The notes: generated from the letters alone by a model not told the origin. A DNA stretch of 64,000 bases from Crossiella equi (GCF_017876755.1 NZ_JAGIOO010000001.1:9037786-9101785); one strand, 5' to 3'; positions 50,011 to 60,195 are shown, counted from the first letter of the stretch. A program made the numbers and translations.

Positions 50011-51273
50011 ATGAACGAGACCCGCCCGACGGGGGCGCTGTGGCGGTTCCGGGTCCTGGCCGGTGCCTACGCGGTCACCTCCTACGGCACGTACCTGAAC
50101 ATGGTCGCGCTGAACCTGTTCGTCTTCGAGCTGACCGGCAGCGCGCTCTACCTGGGCGTTTTCCTGGCCGTGCGGCTGGTTTCCGGGTCGGTGGCCGGAC
50201 TGGTGGCCGCACGGCTGCTGGCCCGGGTGCCGCACCGGCGGGTCATGCTCCTCGGCAACCTCGCCCAGGCCACCACGTTGCTGCTGCTCGTGGTCGCGCC
50301 CGCCGAGGCCAGGGTCTTCCTGTTGTTCGCCATGGCGGTGACCAACGGGTGCGGCGGCAGCCTGTTCATGGTGGCCCTGCGCAGCAGCGTGCCCGAGCTG
50401 GTCGGGCCGGAGCGGCGGACCTGGGCCAACTCACTCGTGGTCACCGGGCGCTCACTGGGCATGGTCGCCGGGTTCGCCTCGGCCGGGCTCGTGGTCTCGC
50501 TGTGGGGCTACGACGTCGCCTTCCTCATCGACGCCGCCTCGTTCCTGGTGTGCGCCGCCGCCATCGCCTGGCTGCACCACCCCGTGGTCGCGGCCCCGGC
50601 CGACCCCGTCACGCGTTCCCGGCCACGGGTGCGCGGCGGCCTGGCCGGGCTCGGCGGGCTGCTCGCGGGCATGGTGCTGTTGCGCGGCCTGGACGCCCTG
50701 GGCTCCTCTTCGCACAACGCCGCGCTGCCGGTGTACTCCGCACTGCTGGACCCCGCACGCCCGGCCACCTTCGTCAGCTGGTTCCTCACCAGCTGGGCCA
50801 TCGGCAACATCCTTGCCCAGCAGGGCATCCGCTTGGCCGCCAAGCGCGGGCGCGGCGTCGGGGTGCTCGGGTTCGCGCTGGGCACCATCGTCATGTCCAC
50901 CGCGTTCATCGCCGGGTTCGCCGGGTTCCCGCTCGTGCTGACCACGGTGATCGCCCTCGTCGCGGGCTGCGCGGACGGGCTCACCGAGGTCTCCTACACC
51001 AACCACCTGCAAACGCTCCAGGGCTCGGCGCGCGACCGCGTGTTCGGGTTGTCGGCCACCGTGGAGAACCTCGGGTTCGGCCTCGGCATGGTCGTCAACG
51101 CCGCCCTCCTCGACCGGTACTCGCCACTGCCGGTCGTCGCGGGCTCGCACGGGGTGGCCGTACTGGCCGCGCTGGTGTTCCTGGGCTGGTTGTGGTGGCG
51201 GGGAAGGACGGTCCCGGATGGACTCGCACCGCATCGCGATCATCGGGATGGCGCTGAGGTTCCCCGGAGCTGA
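50011..51273 (+). CDS. MFS transporter, probable exporter of the PKS-NRPS product
   Basis: A 420-residue major facilitator with about 12 transmembrane helices, e.g. YLGVFLAVRLVSGSVAGLVA and FVSWFLTSWAIGNILAQQGI. The loop after helix 2 (ARLLARVPHRRVMLLGN) matches MFS motif A. It resembles the enterobactin exporter-like group. The ATG at 50011 is the natural start. Its last 56 bp overlap the start of the megasynthase gene in another frame, a strong sign of one operon, so export of the product or self-resistance is inferred. Confidence 0.86.
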   Translation: MNETRPTGALWRFRVLAGAYAVTSYGTYLNMVALNLFVFELTGSALYLGVFLAVRLVSGSVAGLVAARLLARVPHRRVMLLGNLAQATTLLLLVVAPAEARVFLLFAMAVTNGCGGSLFMVALRSSVPELVGPERRTWANSLVVTGRSLGMVAGFASAGLVVSLWGYDVAFLIDAASFLVCAAAIAWLHHPVVAAPADPVTRSRPRVRGGLAGLGGLLAGMVLLRGLDALGSSSHNAALPVYSALLDPARPATFVSWFLTSWAIGNILAQQGIRLAAKRGRGVGVLGFALGTIVMSTAFIAGFAGFPLVLTTVIALVAGCADGLTEVSYTNHLQTLQGSARDRVFGLSATVENLGFGLGMVVNAALLDRYSPLPVVAGSHGVAVLAALVFLGWLWWRGRTVPDGLAPHRDHRDGAEVPRS

Positions 51274-54200
51274 CTCCCCGGAGGCCTTCTGGGCGGACAT
51301 CCGCACCGGCACACCCCGTATCCACCGCTTCAGCCGGGACGAGCTCGCCGCCGCGGGCGTGCCCGAGCACGACGCGCCGGACCTGGCCGCGGCCAGCGGG
51401 CTGATCGACGGCGTGGACCTGTTCGACGCCTCCTTCTTCGGCATGAGCGCCCGTGAGGCCGTGCTCACCGACCCGCAGCAGCGCCTGTTCCTGGAGGTCT
51501 GCCAGCACGCCCTGGAGGACGGCGGCTACGCGGGCGGCGGCCGGGTCGGGGTGTACGCGGGCACCGGGTACCGGCTGCACTCGCTGCACAGCTACCTGCG
51601 CAACAACCTGTCGGAGCTGGAGCGCGGCTGGAGCGCGGACAAGCAGGCCCAGGTCGGCAACTACGAGGACTACACGGCCACCCGGGTCGCCTTCCGGCTC
51701 GGGCTGACCGGCCCGGCGGTGAACGTGGCCACGGCCTGCTCCAGCTCGCTGGTCGCGGTGCACCTGGCCTGCCAGGCCCTGCTGGCCGGGGACGCCGACC
51801 TGGCGCTGGCGGGCGCGACGGCGCTGCACCTGCCGCAGGTCACCGGGCACCGCTACGTCAAGGGCTCGACCATGTCCCGCACGGGGGTGCTGCGCGCCTT
51901 CGACGCGGGCGCGGACGGCACGGTGGCGGGCAACGGCGTGGCCGCGGTCCTGCTCAAACGATTGGATCGGGCGATCGCGGACGGTGACACCGTGCACGCG
52001 GTGGTCCTGGGCTCGGGCGTGACCAACGACGGCGACACCAAGCCCGGGTTCGCCGCCCCGAGCGCGATCGGCCAGCGCGACGCCGTGCTGCGGGCCCTGG
52101 CGGTGGCCGGGGTGCCCGCGGAGTCGATCGGGTACCTGGAGGCGCACGGCACGGGCACGTTCAAGGGCGACCCGATCGAGTTCACGGCGCTGACCGAGGC
52201 CTACCGGGCGCACACCGCCCGCACCGGCTTCTGCGCGCTGGGCACGGTGAAGCCGAGGATCGGGCACCTGGACAGCTGCGCCGGGATGGCGGGCCTGATC
52301 GGTGCGACGCTGGCCCTGCGGCACGGTGTGATCCCGCCGCTGGTCAACTTCGCCACCCCGAACCCGGCCCTGCCGCTGGCGGAGAGCCCGTTCACCATCC
52401 CGACCGAGGCGCGCCCGTGGCCGGGGCCGCGCCGGGCGGGTGTGCACTCGGTGGGCATGGGCGGCACGAACGCCCACGTCATCCTGGAACAGGCCCCGGA
52501 CCCCCGGCCGCGCGACCGCCGCTGGCGCACCACCGGACTGCTGCCGCTGTCGGCCAAGGACCCGGGCGCGCTGACCGACCTGGCGGTGGCCGTCCGGGAC
52601 CACCTCCGCCGCCACCCCGACACCGACCCGGCCGACGTCCTGGCCACCCTGGGCCCCGGCCGCCGCCACTTCGCACACCGCCTGGCGGTCACCGGCCGCA
52701 CGGCCCGGGAGCAGGCGGACGCCCTGGACGCCCACCTGGCCGGACACCCGGAACCCGCCACCGAGCTCGCCGCCCACTACGTCTCGGGCGGAACCCCGGA
52801 CTGGGCGGAGCTGTTGCGCGACTGCGACGGCCGCCGCATCCCCCTGCCGCTCTACCCGTTCCGGCGTACCCGCCACTGGACGGGCCCCCCGCCGCGACCC
52901 ATGGAGACCACCATGCCGGATGCCACGACGCTCACCCAGGTCGTGCGATTGACCAGCCGCTACCTCGGGTACCAGCCGGAGGAGGTGGATCCCGACCGCG
53001 CGTTCGTGGATCTCGGGGCGGACTCGCTTCAGCTGATCAGCATGCTCACCGAGCTGGAGGGGGCGTTCGGGGTCGAGGTGTCGATGCGGGAGCTGCTGGA
53101 GTCGGCCGGGACGCCCCGGCTGATCGCCGCGGTGATCCAGCAGCGGCAGGGGGGAGGGGCGGTGGCCCCGGCACCGCAGGTCACCGAGCCGGTCCCGGCG
53201 GCCACGGCCCCGGTGGCCGCCCCGCCCGCACCCGCCCTGGCGGAAGTCCAGCCGGTGCCCGTTGCCCCGGCAGCCCCAGCCCCGGTCCCGGTGGCTGTGC
53301 CAGCCCCGGCCACGCCGCCAGTGGCCCCAGCGGCGAGGCCGGTTGAGCCGGAGCCGGTGGCACCGGCAGTCCCGGCGGTGGTCGGCCCCCGTGTCACCGT
53401 CTCCGCCGACTCCGGCATGGCCGCCGCCGCGACCACCGACACCCAGCGCGCCCACACGGCCGACCTGATCCGCCGCCTGGCCGAGCGCACCCGCACGTCC
53501 AAGGACCTCGCCCAACGCCACCGCCACGTCCTGGCCGACAGCCGCGCGGTGGTGGGGTTCCGGCACGCGACCAAGGAGCTGCGCTACCCGCTGGCCAGCC
53601 GCGAGGCCCGCGGTGCCCGCCTGACCGATGTCGACGGCAACACCTACGTCGACATCACCATGGGCTTCGGCGCGCTGCTGTTCGGTCACGAGCCGGAGTT
53701 CGTCACCGAGGCCGTGCGCGAGCACCTGGCCCGGGGGCTGCGGCTGGGGCCGCGCAGTGCCGACACCGGCGAGGTGGCCGCGCTGCTGGCCGAGCTGACC
53801 GGGATGGAGCGGGTGGCCTTCGCCAGTTCCGGGACCGAGGCCAACTCCGCCGCCATCCGCCTGGCCCGCGCGCACACCGGGCGGGACCGCGTGGTCATGT
53901 TCCGCGGCTCCTACCACGGGCACATCGACTCCGTGCTCGGCCGTCCCGGCGGCGGGCTGCGGACCGTGCCCGTCTCGCCCGGCATCCCGCACAGCGCCGT
54001 GTCCGAGCTGCTGGTCCTGGAGTACGGGGACCCGGCCAGCCTGGAGACCATCCGGGAGCACGCCGACTCCATCGCGGCCGTGCTGGTCGAACCCGTGCAG
54101 TGCCGCAACCCCTCGCTGCGGCCCGCCGAGTTCGTGCGCGGGCTCCGGGAGCTGACCCGGGAGCGCGGCATCGTCCTGGTCTTCGACGAGATGCTCACCG

Positions 54201-57200
54201 GGCTCCGGCCGCACCCCGGTGGCGCGCAGCACCACTACGGGGTCACCGCCGACCTCGCCACGTACGGCAAGGCCCTCGGCGCGGGCTACCCCATCGGGGC
54301 CATCGCCGGGCGCGCGGAGATCATGGACGGGGTCGACGGCGGGTTCTGGCAGTACGGCGACGACAGCTCGCCGCAGCGGGAGACCGTGTTCTTCGGCGGC
54401 ACGTACATGCAGCACCCGGTGTCCATGGCCGCCGCCAAGGCCGTGCTCACCCACCTCAAGGCGCACGGCCCCGCACTGCAGGAGGCCGTCAACGCGCGCA
54501 CCGCGCGGCTGGCCCGGGAGCTGAACACGTTCTTCGCGGCGGAGGAGTTCCCGTTGCGGCTGGACCACTTCGGGTCCATGTTCCGCTTCACCCACCGCGC
54601 CGACATGGAGCTGCTGTACCACCACCTGCTGCTGCGCGGCGTGCACGTGTGGGAGTGGCGCAGCTTCTACCTGTCCACCGCGCACACCGACGCCGACGTG
54701 GACCTCATCGCCGAGGCCGTCCGCGACTCGCTGCGCGAGCTGCGCCGCGCCGGGTACTTCCCGCGCACCCGGCCCGCCCCCGACTTCAGCGTCTACTTCT
54801 TCGGCGACGCCGCCGACACCACCCAGCGGGGCCGCTACGACCTGGTCGTGGACACCGTCCGGTACGCCGATGAGCATGACTTCCACGCCGTCTGGCTGCC
54901 CGAACGGCACTTCCACTCCTTCGGCGGCCTGTCCCCGAACCCGGTGGTGCTGGCCGCCGCGCTGACCGGGCACACCAAGCGGATCCGCCTCAACGCCGGT
55001 TCGGTCGTACTGCCCCTGCACGACCCGATCCGGGTGGCCGAGGAGTGGTCGGTCGTGGACAACCTCTCCGGCGGCCGCGTCGGGCTGGGCTTCGGCACCG
55101 GCTGGCACGCCGACGACTTCGTGCTGCACCCCTCCCGCTACGAGCGCCGCCGTGATCTCGCCTTCGAGGCACTGGACGAGCTGAAACGCCTGTGGCGCGG
55201 CGACTCCGTGCGGCGGGTCAACGGCGCGGGCACCGAGGTCGAGGTGCGCGTGCACCCGCGTCCGGTGCAGGAGCTGCCGCCGATGTGGCTGGCCACCACC
55301 GGCCGCGCCGAGTCCTACGAGCAGGCCGGACGCCTGGGCCTGGGCGTGGTCACCAACCTGATGACCCAGACCGTGGACCAGCTCGCCGGGAACATCGCCT
55401 GCTACCGCCGCGCCCGCGCCGAGGCGGGCCTGGACCCGGCCACCGGGCGGGTGACCGTGCTGCTGCACACCTACCTCGCCGACGACCACGCCACCGCGCG
55501 CGCCGAAGCCCTGGAACCGATGGTCGGCTACCTGCGGTCCTCGCTGCTCATGCGCTCGGCGGCCACCGCCTCCGGCCGCAGCGCCGAGGACCTGGCCTCG
55601 GCCAGCCCGGAGGACCTGGACGCCCTGTTCCGGCACGCCTACGACCGCTACTGCGACCAGCGCGCGCTGGTCGGCTCGCCGGAGACCTGTGAGGCCGTGG
55701 TGCGGCGCCTGCACGCGGCGGGCGCGGACGAGATCGCGGCCCTGGTCGACTTCGGCATGACCCCGGAGCAGGTCGCGTCCGGGATGTCCCGCCTGAACCG
55801 GCTGCGCCTGCGCTTGCACGGCACGGAGGCCGCCCCGGTGGCTCCGGCTGTCCCGGCCGAGCGCACCGCCCCGGCCAGCCCGGCCCAGCGGCGCCTCTGG
55901 CTGGCCTGCCAGCTCACCGGGACCAGTGCCTACAACGAGATCCAGGCCGTCCGCCTGCACGGCCCCCTCGACGAGGCCGCCCTGGGCACCGCGGTCCGCG
56001 CCCTGGTGGCCCGCCACCCCGGCCTGCGCACCACCTTCCGGGCGGCTGAGGAGCTCCGGCAGGTCGTCACCGACACCACGATCGACCTCCAGGTGACCGA
56101 CCACAGTGGACGGGCACCGGAGGACGCCATCGCCGACGTCATCCGCCAGGAGAGCCGCCGCGCCTACGACCTGGCCACCGGCCCGCTGTTCACCCCGCGC
56201 CTGCTGCGCCTGGGCCCGGACGACCACGCGCTGGTCCTGGGCCTGCACCACCTGGTCACCGACGGCCACTCCGCGACATTGATCGCCAAGGACCTGCACG
56301 AGCTGTACCGCGCCGCCGTCACCGGCGACGCCCCGGTCTTCCCCGCCGAGGCCACGTCCACAGTGGACCTTCCCCCGGCTGAGCCCGACCCGGCCGCCCT
56401 GGAGTGGTGGCGCACGCACCTGGGTCCGCAGCCGCCCGTGCTGCGCCCGCCCACCGACCGGCCGCGCGCCGGGGCACCCCGGGGCATGGGCGAGTCCGTG
56501 CACACCTGGCTCAGCGCCGACCGCACCGCCGCGCTGCGCCGGTGGAGCGGCAACCAGGGCGCCACGCTGTTCGCCACCCTGCTCACCGCGTGGCGGATCG
56601 TGCTGCGCCGGTTCAGCGGCCAGGACGAGTTCGTGCTCGGCACCACCTCCGGCCACCGCCCGCCCGGGGCGGAGCACGCCGTCGGCTACTTCGTCTCGCT
56701 GCTGCCGCTGCGGGCCCGCGTCACCGACGACCTGGAGCTGCGCGAGGCCGTCCGGACCGCCCGGGACGTGGTCTTCGCCGCCACCGAGCACAGCCGCGTG
56801 GACCAGGACGTCCTGCTCGCCGAGGTCAACCCCGACCCCGGTACCGCCCGCCCGCTGACCCCGGTCTCCATCGACCTGGACACCGAGGCGCTGCCCGCCA
56901 CCGGCCTGCCGGGCCTGCGGGCCGAGCCGGTCGCGGACGGGGCGATGTCCGCGCCGCTGGAGCTGGCGCTGATGGTGGTGCGCTCCGGATCCGGGCTGCG
57001 CCTGCGGATCCGCTACGACTCCGCGCTCTACGACGAGTCCACCGTGCGGCGCTACCTCGCCCAGCTGGACCTGGTGCTCGCCGCCATGGCCGAGGGGCAC
57101 GCCACCCGGGTGGGCGAGCTGCCCGTGCTCACCGCCGCCGACGAGAAGCAGCTGCGCGCCTTCGGCACCGGCGAGCAGCCCGGTGCGCCCGCCCGGCTGG

Positions 57201-58801
57201 AGCTGACCTACCCGGCCACCGTGGTCGAGGGCGACCAGGCCCACGACAGCGCGGAGCTGCGCTCGGCCGCCGGTTCGGTGACCGCCCGCCTGCGCGAGCT
57301 GGGCGTGCGCCGGGGTGACGTGGTGGCGGTCGCGCTGCCGAGGGGCTTCGACTTCGCCGCCGCCGTGCTCGGCACGGTCGCCGCCGGGGCCGCCTACCTG
57401 CCCCTGGACCTGGCCCAGCCGCGCCCGCGCCTGGCCGCCATGCTCGCCGACGCCGCGCCGGTGGCCCTGGTCGGGGCCGCCGACCTCGACCCGTCGCTGG
57501 GCGTGGGCCTGCCGCGCGTGCGGGTCGGGCGGGGTGAACCGGTGACCGCGGAGCCCGTGGCCGCCGAGGACCTGCTCTGCCTGCTCTACACCTCCGGCTC
57601 CACCGGCCGTCCCAAGGGCGTGGCGCTGGAGCACGGCAACCTCGCGGCCGTGGTCGCGGTCTACCTGGACCGGCTCGGCATCACCGACACCGACCGGCTG
57701 TCCTGGTACAGCAGCACCGGGTTCGACGCCAGCAACATCGAGCTGTGGCCCGCGCTGAGCACCGGCGCGCAGCTGCACGTGGTGCCCGATCAGGTGCGGT
57801 TGGAACCGGCCGACCTGGTGGCCTGGCTGTGCGCGCGCCGGATCACCGTGGCCTTCCTGCCCACGCCGATCGCCGAGGCCGTGCTGGCCCAGCCCTGGCC
57901 CGCCGACACCGCGCTGCGGGTGCTCTGCACGGGCGGTGAACGGCTGAACTCCCGGCCGCGCGAGGACATCCCGTTCACCGTCTACAACATCTACGGCCCC
58001 ACCGAGACCTCGGTGTTCTGCGCCTGGGGCCCGGTCGCCCCGGACCTGCCCGGCCAGCCCTCGCTCGGCACGCCCAACCCGGGCATGGTGCTGGAGGTCC
58101 GCGACCCGGCCGGACGGCCAGTGCCGCCCGGTGCGGCGGGCGAGCTGCACGTGGGCGGCCCGCAGGTCGCGCGGGGCTACCACGGCCGCGCCGACGACCG
58201 GTTCAGCGTCGCGGGCTGCCGCTGGTACCGCACCGGCGACCTGGTGCGCTGGCGCAACGACGGCACCCTGGACTTCCTGGGCCGCGCCGACGACCAGGTG
58301 CAGATCCGGGGCGTACGGGTGGAACCGGCCGAGGTGGCGGCGGCCGTGCGTGCGCTGCCCGGGGTGCGCGAGGCGACGGTGCTGGCCTCGACCGACCCGG
58401 CCACCGGCCACGGCGTGCTGACCTGCCAGGTGACCGCCGAGTCCACCGCGGACGAACAGGGACAGGTGCGCCGCTGGCGGGCCGGGCTGGCCGAGGTGCT
58501 GCCGAGCCCGATGGTCCCGCGGCACTGGCACGTGGTCTCCGCGCTGCCGCTGACGGTCAACGGCAAGCACGACCGCGCGGCCGACCCGGTGCGCGAGGAG
58601 TGGGCGGCGGTGCTGGGCACGGACGAGTTCGGGGACACCGACCGCTTCTTCGACCTGGGCGGGCACTCGGTGAGCGCGATGACACTGCTCAACCGCGTCC
58701 GGGAACGCTACGGGGTGGACTACCCGATCACCGCGTTCTTCGCCGACCCGACGCCGCGCGGCATGCGCGAGCGCCTGGGCCGCGTGCGGGGGGAGCTGTG
58801 A
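51218..58801 (+). CDS. Hybrid PKS-NRPS: KS-(no AT)-ACP-AMT-MOX-C-A-PCP
   Basis: A 2527-residue megasynthase. Ketosynthase 1-425 with Cys174 (TACSSS), EAHGTGT and IGHLDSCAG. A KS-AT linker (LLPLSAKDPGALT) runs directly into the post-AT linker (RIPLPLYPFRRTRHW): the acyltransferase is absent. ACP with Ser603 (DLGADSLQ), then a Pro/Ala linker (648-728). Class III aminotransferase 728-1175 with PLP Lys1018 (YGKALGAG). Luciferase-like flavin monooxygenase 1186-1530 (FSVYFFGDAADTTQRGRYDL, LGFGTGWHADDF). Condensation domain with His1677-His1678 (HHLVTDGHS). Adenylation domain 1990-2440 (LLYTSGSTGRPKG, YRTGDLVRW, NGKHDR). PCP with Ser2484. No ketoreductase or thioesterase. Expected chemistry: one extension, beta-amination, oxidation, then condensation with one amino acid. 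The downstream condensation gene overlaps by 4 bp. Confidence 0.93.
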   Translation: MDSHRIAIIGMALRFPGADSPEAFWADIRTGTPRIHRFSRDELAAAGVPEHDAPDLAAASGLIDGVDLFDASFFGMSAREAVLTDPQQRLFLEVCQHALEDGGYAGGGRVGVYAGTGYRLHSLHSYLRNNLSELERGWSADKQAQVGNYEDYTATRVAFRLGLTGPAVNVATACSSSLVAVHLACQALLAGDADLALAGATALHLPQVTGHRYVKGSTMSRTGVLRAFDAGADGTVAGNGVAAVLLKRLDRAIADGDTVHAVVLGSGVTNDGDTKPGFAAPSAIGQRDAVLRALAVAGVPAESIGYLEAHGTGTFKGDPIEFTALTEAYRAHTARTGFCALGTVKPRIGHLDSCAGMAGLIGATLALRHGVIPPLVNFATPNPALPLAESPFTIPTEARPWPGPRRAGVHSVGMGGTNAHVILEQAPDPRPRDRRWRTTGLLPLSAKDPGALTDLAVAVRDHLRRHPDTDPADVLATLGPGRRHFAHRLAVTGRTAREQADALDAHLAGHPEPATELAAHYVSGGTPDWAELLRDCDGRRIPLPLYPFRRTRHWTGPPPRPMETTMPDATTLTQVVRLTSRYLGYQPEEVDPDRAFVDLGADSLQLISMLTELEGAFGVEVSMRELLESAGTPRLIAAVIQQRQGGGAVAPAPQVTEPVPAATAPVAAPPAPALAEVQPVPVAPAAPAPVPVAVPAPATPPVAPAARPVEPEPVAPAVPAVVGPRVTVSADSGMAAAATTDTQRAHTADLIRRLAERTRTSKDLAQRHRHVLADSRAVVGFRHATKELRYPLASREARGARLTDVDGNTYVDITMGFGALLFGHEPEFVTEAVREHLARGLRLGPRSADTGEVAALLAELTGMERVAFASSGTEANSAAIRLARAHTGRDRVVMFRGSYHGHIDSVLGRPGGGLRTVPVSPGIPHSAVSELLVLEYGDPASLETIREHADSIAAVLVEPVQCRNPSLRPAEFVRGLRELTRERGIVLVFDEMLTGLRPHPGGAQHHYGVTADLATYGKALGAGYPIGAIAGRAEIMDGVDGGFWQYGDDSSPQRETVFFGGTYMQHPVSMAAAKAVLTHLKAHGPALQEAVNARTARLARELNTFFAAEEFPLRLDHFGSMFRFTHRADMELLYHHLLLRGVHVWEWRSFYLSTAHTDADVDLIAEAVRDSLRELRRAGYFPRTRPAPDFSVYFFGDAADTTQRGRYDLVVDTVRYADEHDFHAVWLPERHFHSFGGLSPNPVVLAAALTGHTKRIRLNAGSVVLPLHDPIRVAEEWSVVDNLSGGRVGLGFGTGWHADDFVLHPSRYERRRDLAFEALDELKRLWRGDSVRRVNGAGTEVEVRVHPRPVQELPPMWLATTGRAESYEQAGRLGLGVVTNLMTQTVDQLAGNIACYRRARAEAGLDPATGRVTVLLHTYLADDHATARAEALEPMVGYLRSSLLMRSAATASGRSAEDLASASPEDLDALFRHAYDRYCDQRALVGSPETCEAVVRRLHAAGADEIAALVDFGMTPEQVASGMSRLNRLRLRLHGTEAAPVAPAVPAERTAPASPAQRRLWLACQLTGTSAYNEIQAVRLHGPLDEAALGTAVRALVARHPGLRTTFRAAEELRQVVTDTTIDLQVTDHSGRAPEDAIADVIRQESRRAYDLATGPLFTPRLLRLGPDDHALVLGLHHLVTDGHSATLIAKDLHELYRAAVTGDAPVFPAEATSTVDLPPAEPDPAALEWWRTHLGPQPPVLRPPTDRPRAGAPRGMGESVHTWLSADRTAALRRWSGNQGATLFATLLTAWRIVLRRFSGQDEFVLGTTSGHRPPGAEHAVGYFVSLLPLRARVTDDLELREAVRTARDVVFAATEHSRVDQDVLLAEVNPDPGTARPLTPVSIDLDTEALPATGLPGLRAEPVADGAMSAPLELALMVVRSGSGLRLRIRYDSALYDESTVRRYLAQLDLVLAAMAEGHATRVGELPVLTAADEKQLRAFGTGEQPGAPARLELTYPATVVEGDQAHDSAELRSAAGSVTARLRELGVRRGDVVAVALPRGFDFAAAVLGTVAAGAAYLPLDLAQPRPRLAAMLADAAPVALVGAADLDPSLGVGLPRVRVGRGEPVTAEPVAAEDLLCLLYTSGSTGRPKGVALEHGNLAAVVAVYLDRLGITDTDRLSWYSSTGFDASNIELWPALSTGAQLHVVPDQVRLEPADLVAWLCARRITVAFLPTPIAEAVLAQPWPADTALRVLCTGGERLNSRPREDIPFTVYNIYGPTETSVFCAWGPVAPDLPGQPSLGTPNPGMVLEVRDPAGRPVPPGAAGELHVGGPQVARGYHGRADDRFSVAGCRWYRTGDLVRWRNDGTLDFLGRADDQVQIRGVRVEPAEVAAAVRALPGVREATVLASTDPATGHGVLTCQVTAESTADEQGQVRRWRAGLAEVLPSPMVPRHWHVVSALPLTVNGKHDRAADPVREEWAAVLGTDEFGDTDRFFDLGGHSVSAMTLLNRVRERYGVDYPITAFFADPTPRGMRERLGRVRGEL

Positions 58802-60195
58802 CCGAGGCCCTGCTCCGCCGCCTGCGGGAGCTGGACGTGCGCCTGTCGGCGGCGGGGGAGGTGCTGCGCTACGACGCCCCGCGCGCGGCGCTGACCCCGG
58901 AGCTGCTGGCGGAGCTGAAGGCGCACAAGGCCGCCCTGCTGGCGCACCTGTCCGGCGGTCCGGTGTCCATGCAGCAGGAGGCGATGGCGGGCGCGGCGGC
59001 CACCGCCCCGGCCCCGCAGGTCTACAACGTGGCCACCCGGCTCACCTTCACCGGCCGGGTGGACCCGGCGGCGCTGGCCACCGCGCTGACGGAGCTGTTG
59101 GCGCGGCACGTGGCGCTGCGCTCCCGGTTCAGCGACGCGACGGGGGAGTGGCGCCACCACGAGCTGCCCCCGGCCCCGGTCGAGCTGCCGGTGCGCGAGG
59201 TCCCGGACGTCACGGCGGCCTGCGAGGCCCTGGCGGCGACCCCGATCGACCTGTCCCGCTCGACCACCCCGCTGTGCGGCCTGTTCCGGGTGGACGACAC
59301 GCACTGGGTGCTGATGCTGGTGCTGCACCACATCACCGTCGACGGCTGGGCGCTGAGCCTGGTCCTGCGCGAGCTGGCCGAGCTGTACCGGGCGGCGCTC
59401 GCCGGTACCCCGGCCGAACTGGCGCCCCCGGCAGCGCAGTGCACCGACCACGCGCGCTGGCAGCGCAGGGCACAGGACCCGGCCGTGGTGGCCCGCAAGC
59501 TGGCGAACTGGTGCCGCCGCCTGGCCCCGATCACCCTGACCCTGACCGCCCCGACCGACCACCCCCGGCCACCGGAGCGCTCCGGCCGGGGCGGCACGAT
59601 CCGCAGGCCGGTCCCGGGCTCGACCCGGGCGGCGGTCGAGGCGTTCGCGCGCTCGCGCGGCTGCACCCCGTTCGCGGTGACGGCCTCGGCGCTGGCCACC
59701 ACGCTGACCGAGGACTCGTTGGTGTTCAACGTCTCCTACGCCAACCGGGAACGGCGCGAGTTCGAGTCCATGGTGGACTGCACGGTGATGGGCCTGGCCG
59801 TCCCGGTCACCGTCACCGACGACTTCGGCGAGACCGTCGACCGCACCGCCCTGGCCGCCCTGGAGGGCCTGGACGACCTGATGCCGTACTCGCGGATCCT
59901 GGCCCACCTCCGGGAGCACCGCACCGACGTGCCGCCCAAGTCCCCGGTGGCATTCACCTACCAGAACTTCCCGCCGCCCCCGGCCGCCTTCGCCGACCTG
60001 CCGGTGCTCGTGGAGGACCTGGCGCCACCGGCCTCGCGCACGGACCTGGCCATCGGCCTGACCCCGTGCGCCGATCCCGCCGACGGGTACCGGGCGTTCC
60101 TGGAGTACTCGGCGGACCTGTGGGAGCGGGAGTCGGCGGAGGCGATGCTGGACCGGTTCGCGGCGGCGCTGGCGGCGGTGCCGGGGGCGGGGTAG
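58798..60195 (+). CDS. Free-standing NRPS condensation protein with TubC docking domain
   Basis: A 465-residue protein. Residues 1-50 (LLRRLRELDVRLSAAGEVLR, LTPELLAELKAHKAALLAHL) match the TubC N-terminal docking domain, which binds the C-terminus of an upstream NRPS. The remainder is one condensation domain with the active site HHITVDG at His177-Asp182. No adenylation or carrier domain follows. The GTG overlaps the megasynthase stop (GTGA). It could join the PCP-bound chain to a free amine, or cyclise or release it; since no thioesterase exists, a release function is an attractive inference. Confidence 0.87.
   Translation: MTEALLRRLRELDVRLSAAGEVLRYDAPRAALTPELLAELKAHKAALLAHLSGGPVSMQQEAMAGAAATAPAPQVYNVATRLTFTGRVDPAALATALTELLARHVALRSRFSDATGEWRHHELPPAPVELPVREVPDVTAACEALAATPIDLSRSTTPLCGLFRVDDTHWVLMLVLHHITVDGWALSLVLRELAELYRAALAGTPAELAPPAAQCTDHARWQRRAQDPAVVARKLANWCRRLAPITLTLTAPTDHPRPPERSGRGGTIRRPVPGSTRAAVEAFARSRGCTPFAVTASALATTLTEDSLVFNVSYANRERREFESMVDCTVMGLAVPVTVTDDFGETVDRTALAALEGLDDLMPYSRILAHLREHRTDVPPKSPVAFTYQNFPPPPAAFADLPVLVEDLAPPASRTDLAIGLTPCADPADGYRAFLEYSADLWERESAEAMLDRFAAALAAVPGAG

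Noticed and set aside
51095-58666. A 2523-codon open frame antisense to the megasynthase, and similar long minus-strand frames at 33627-37289 and 28310-31219
   Set aside because: Their translations are low-complexity Gly/Arg/Val/Gln/His-rich sequence with no domains. They are mirror effects of strong GC3 bias in the real genes on the plus strand.
51218-58801. Adenylation-domain substrate prediction
   Set aside because: My reading of the pocket residues (approximately D-A-I-F-C-G-I-V) matches no known code closely enough to state an amino acid.
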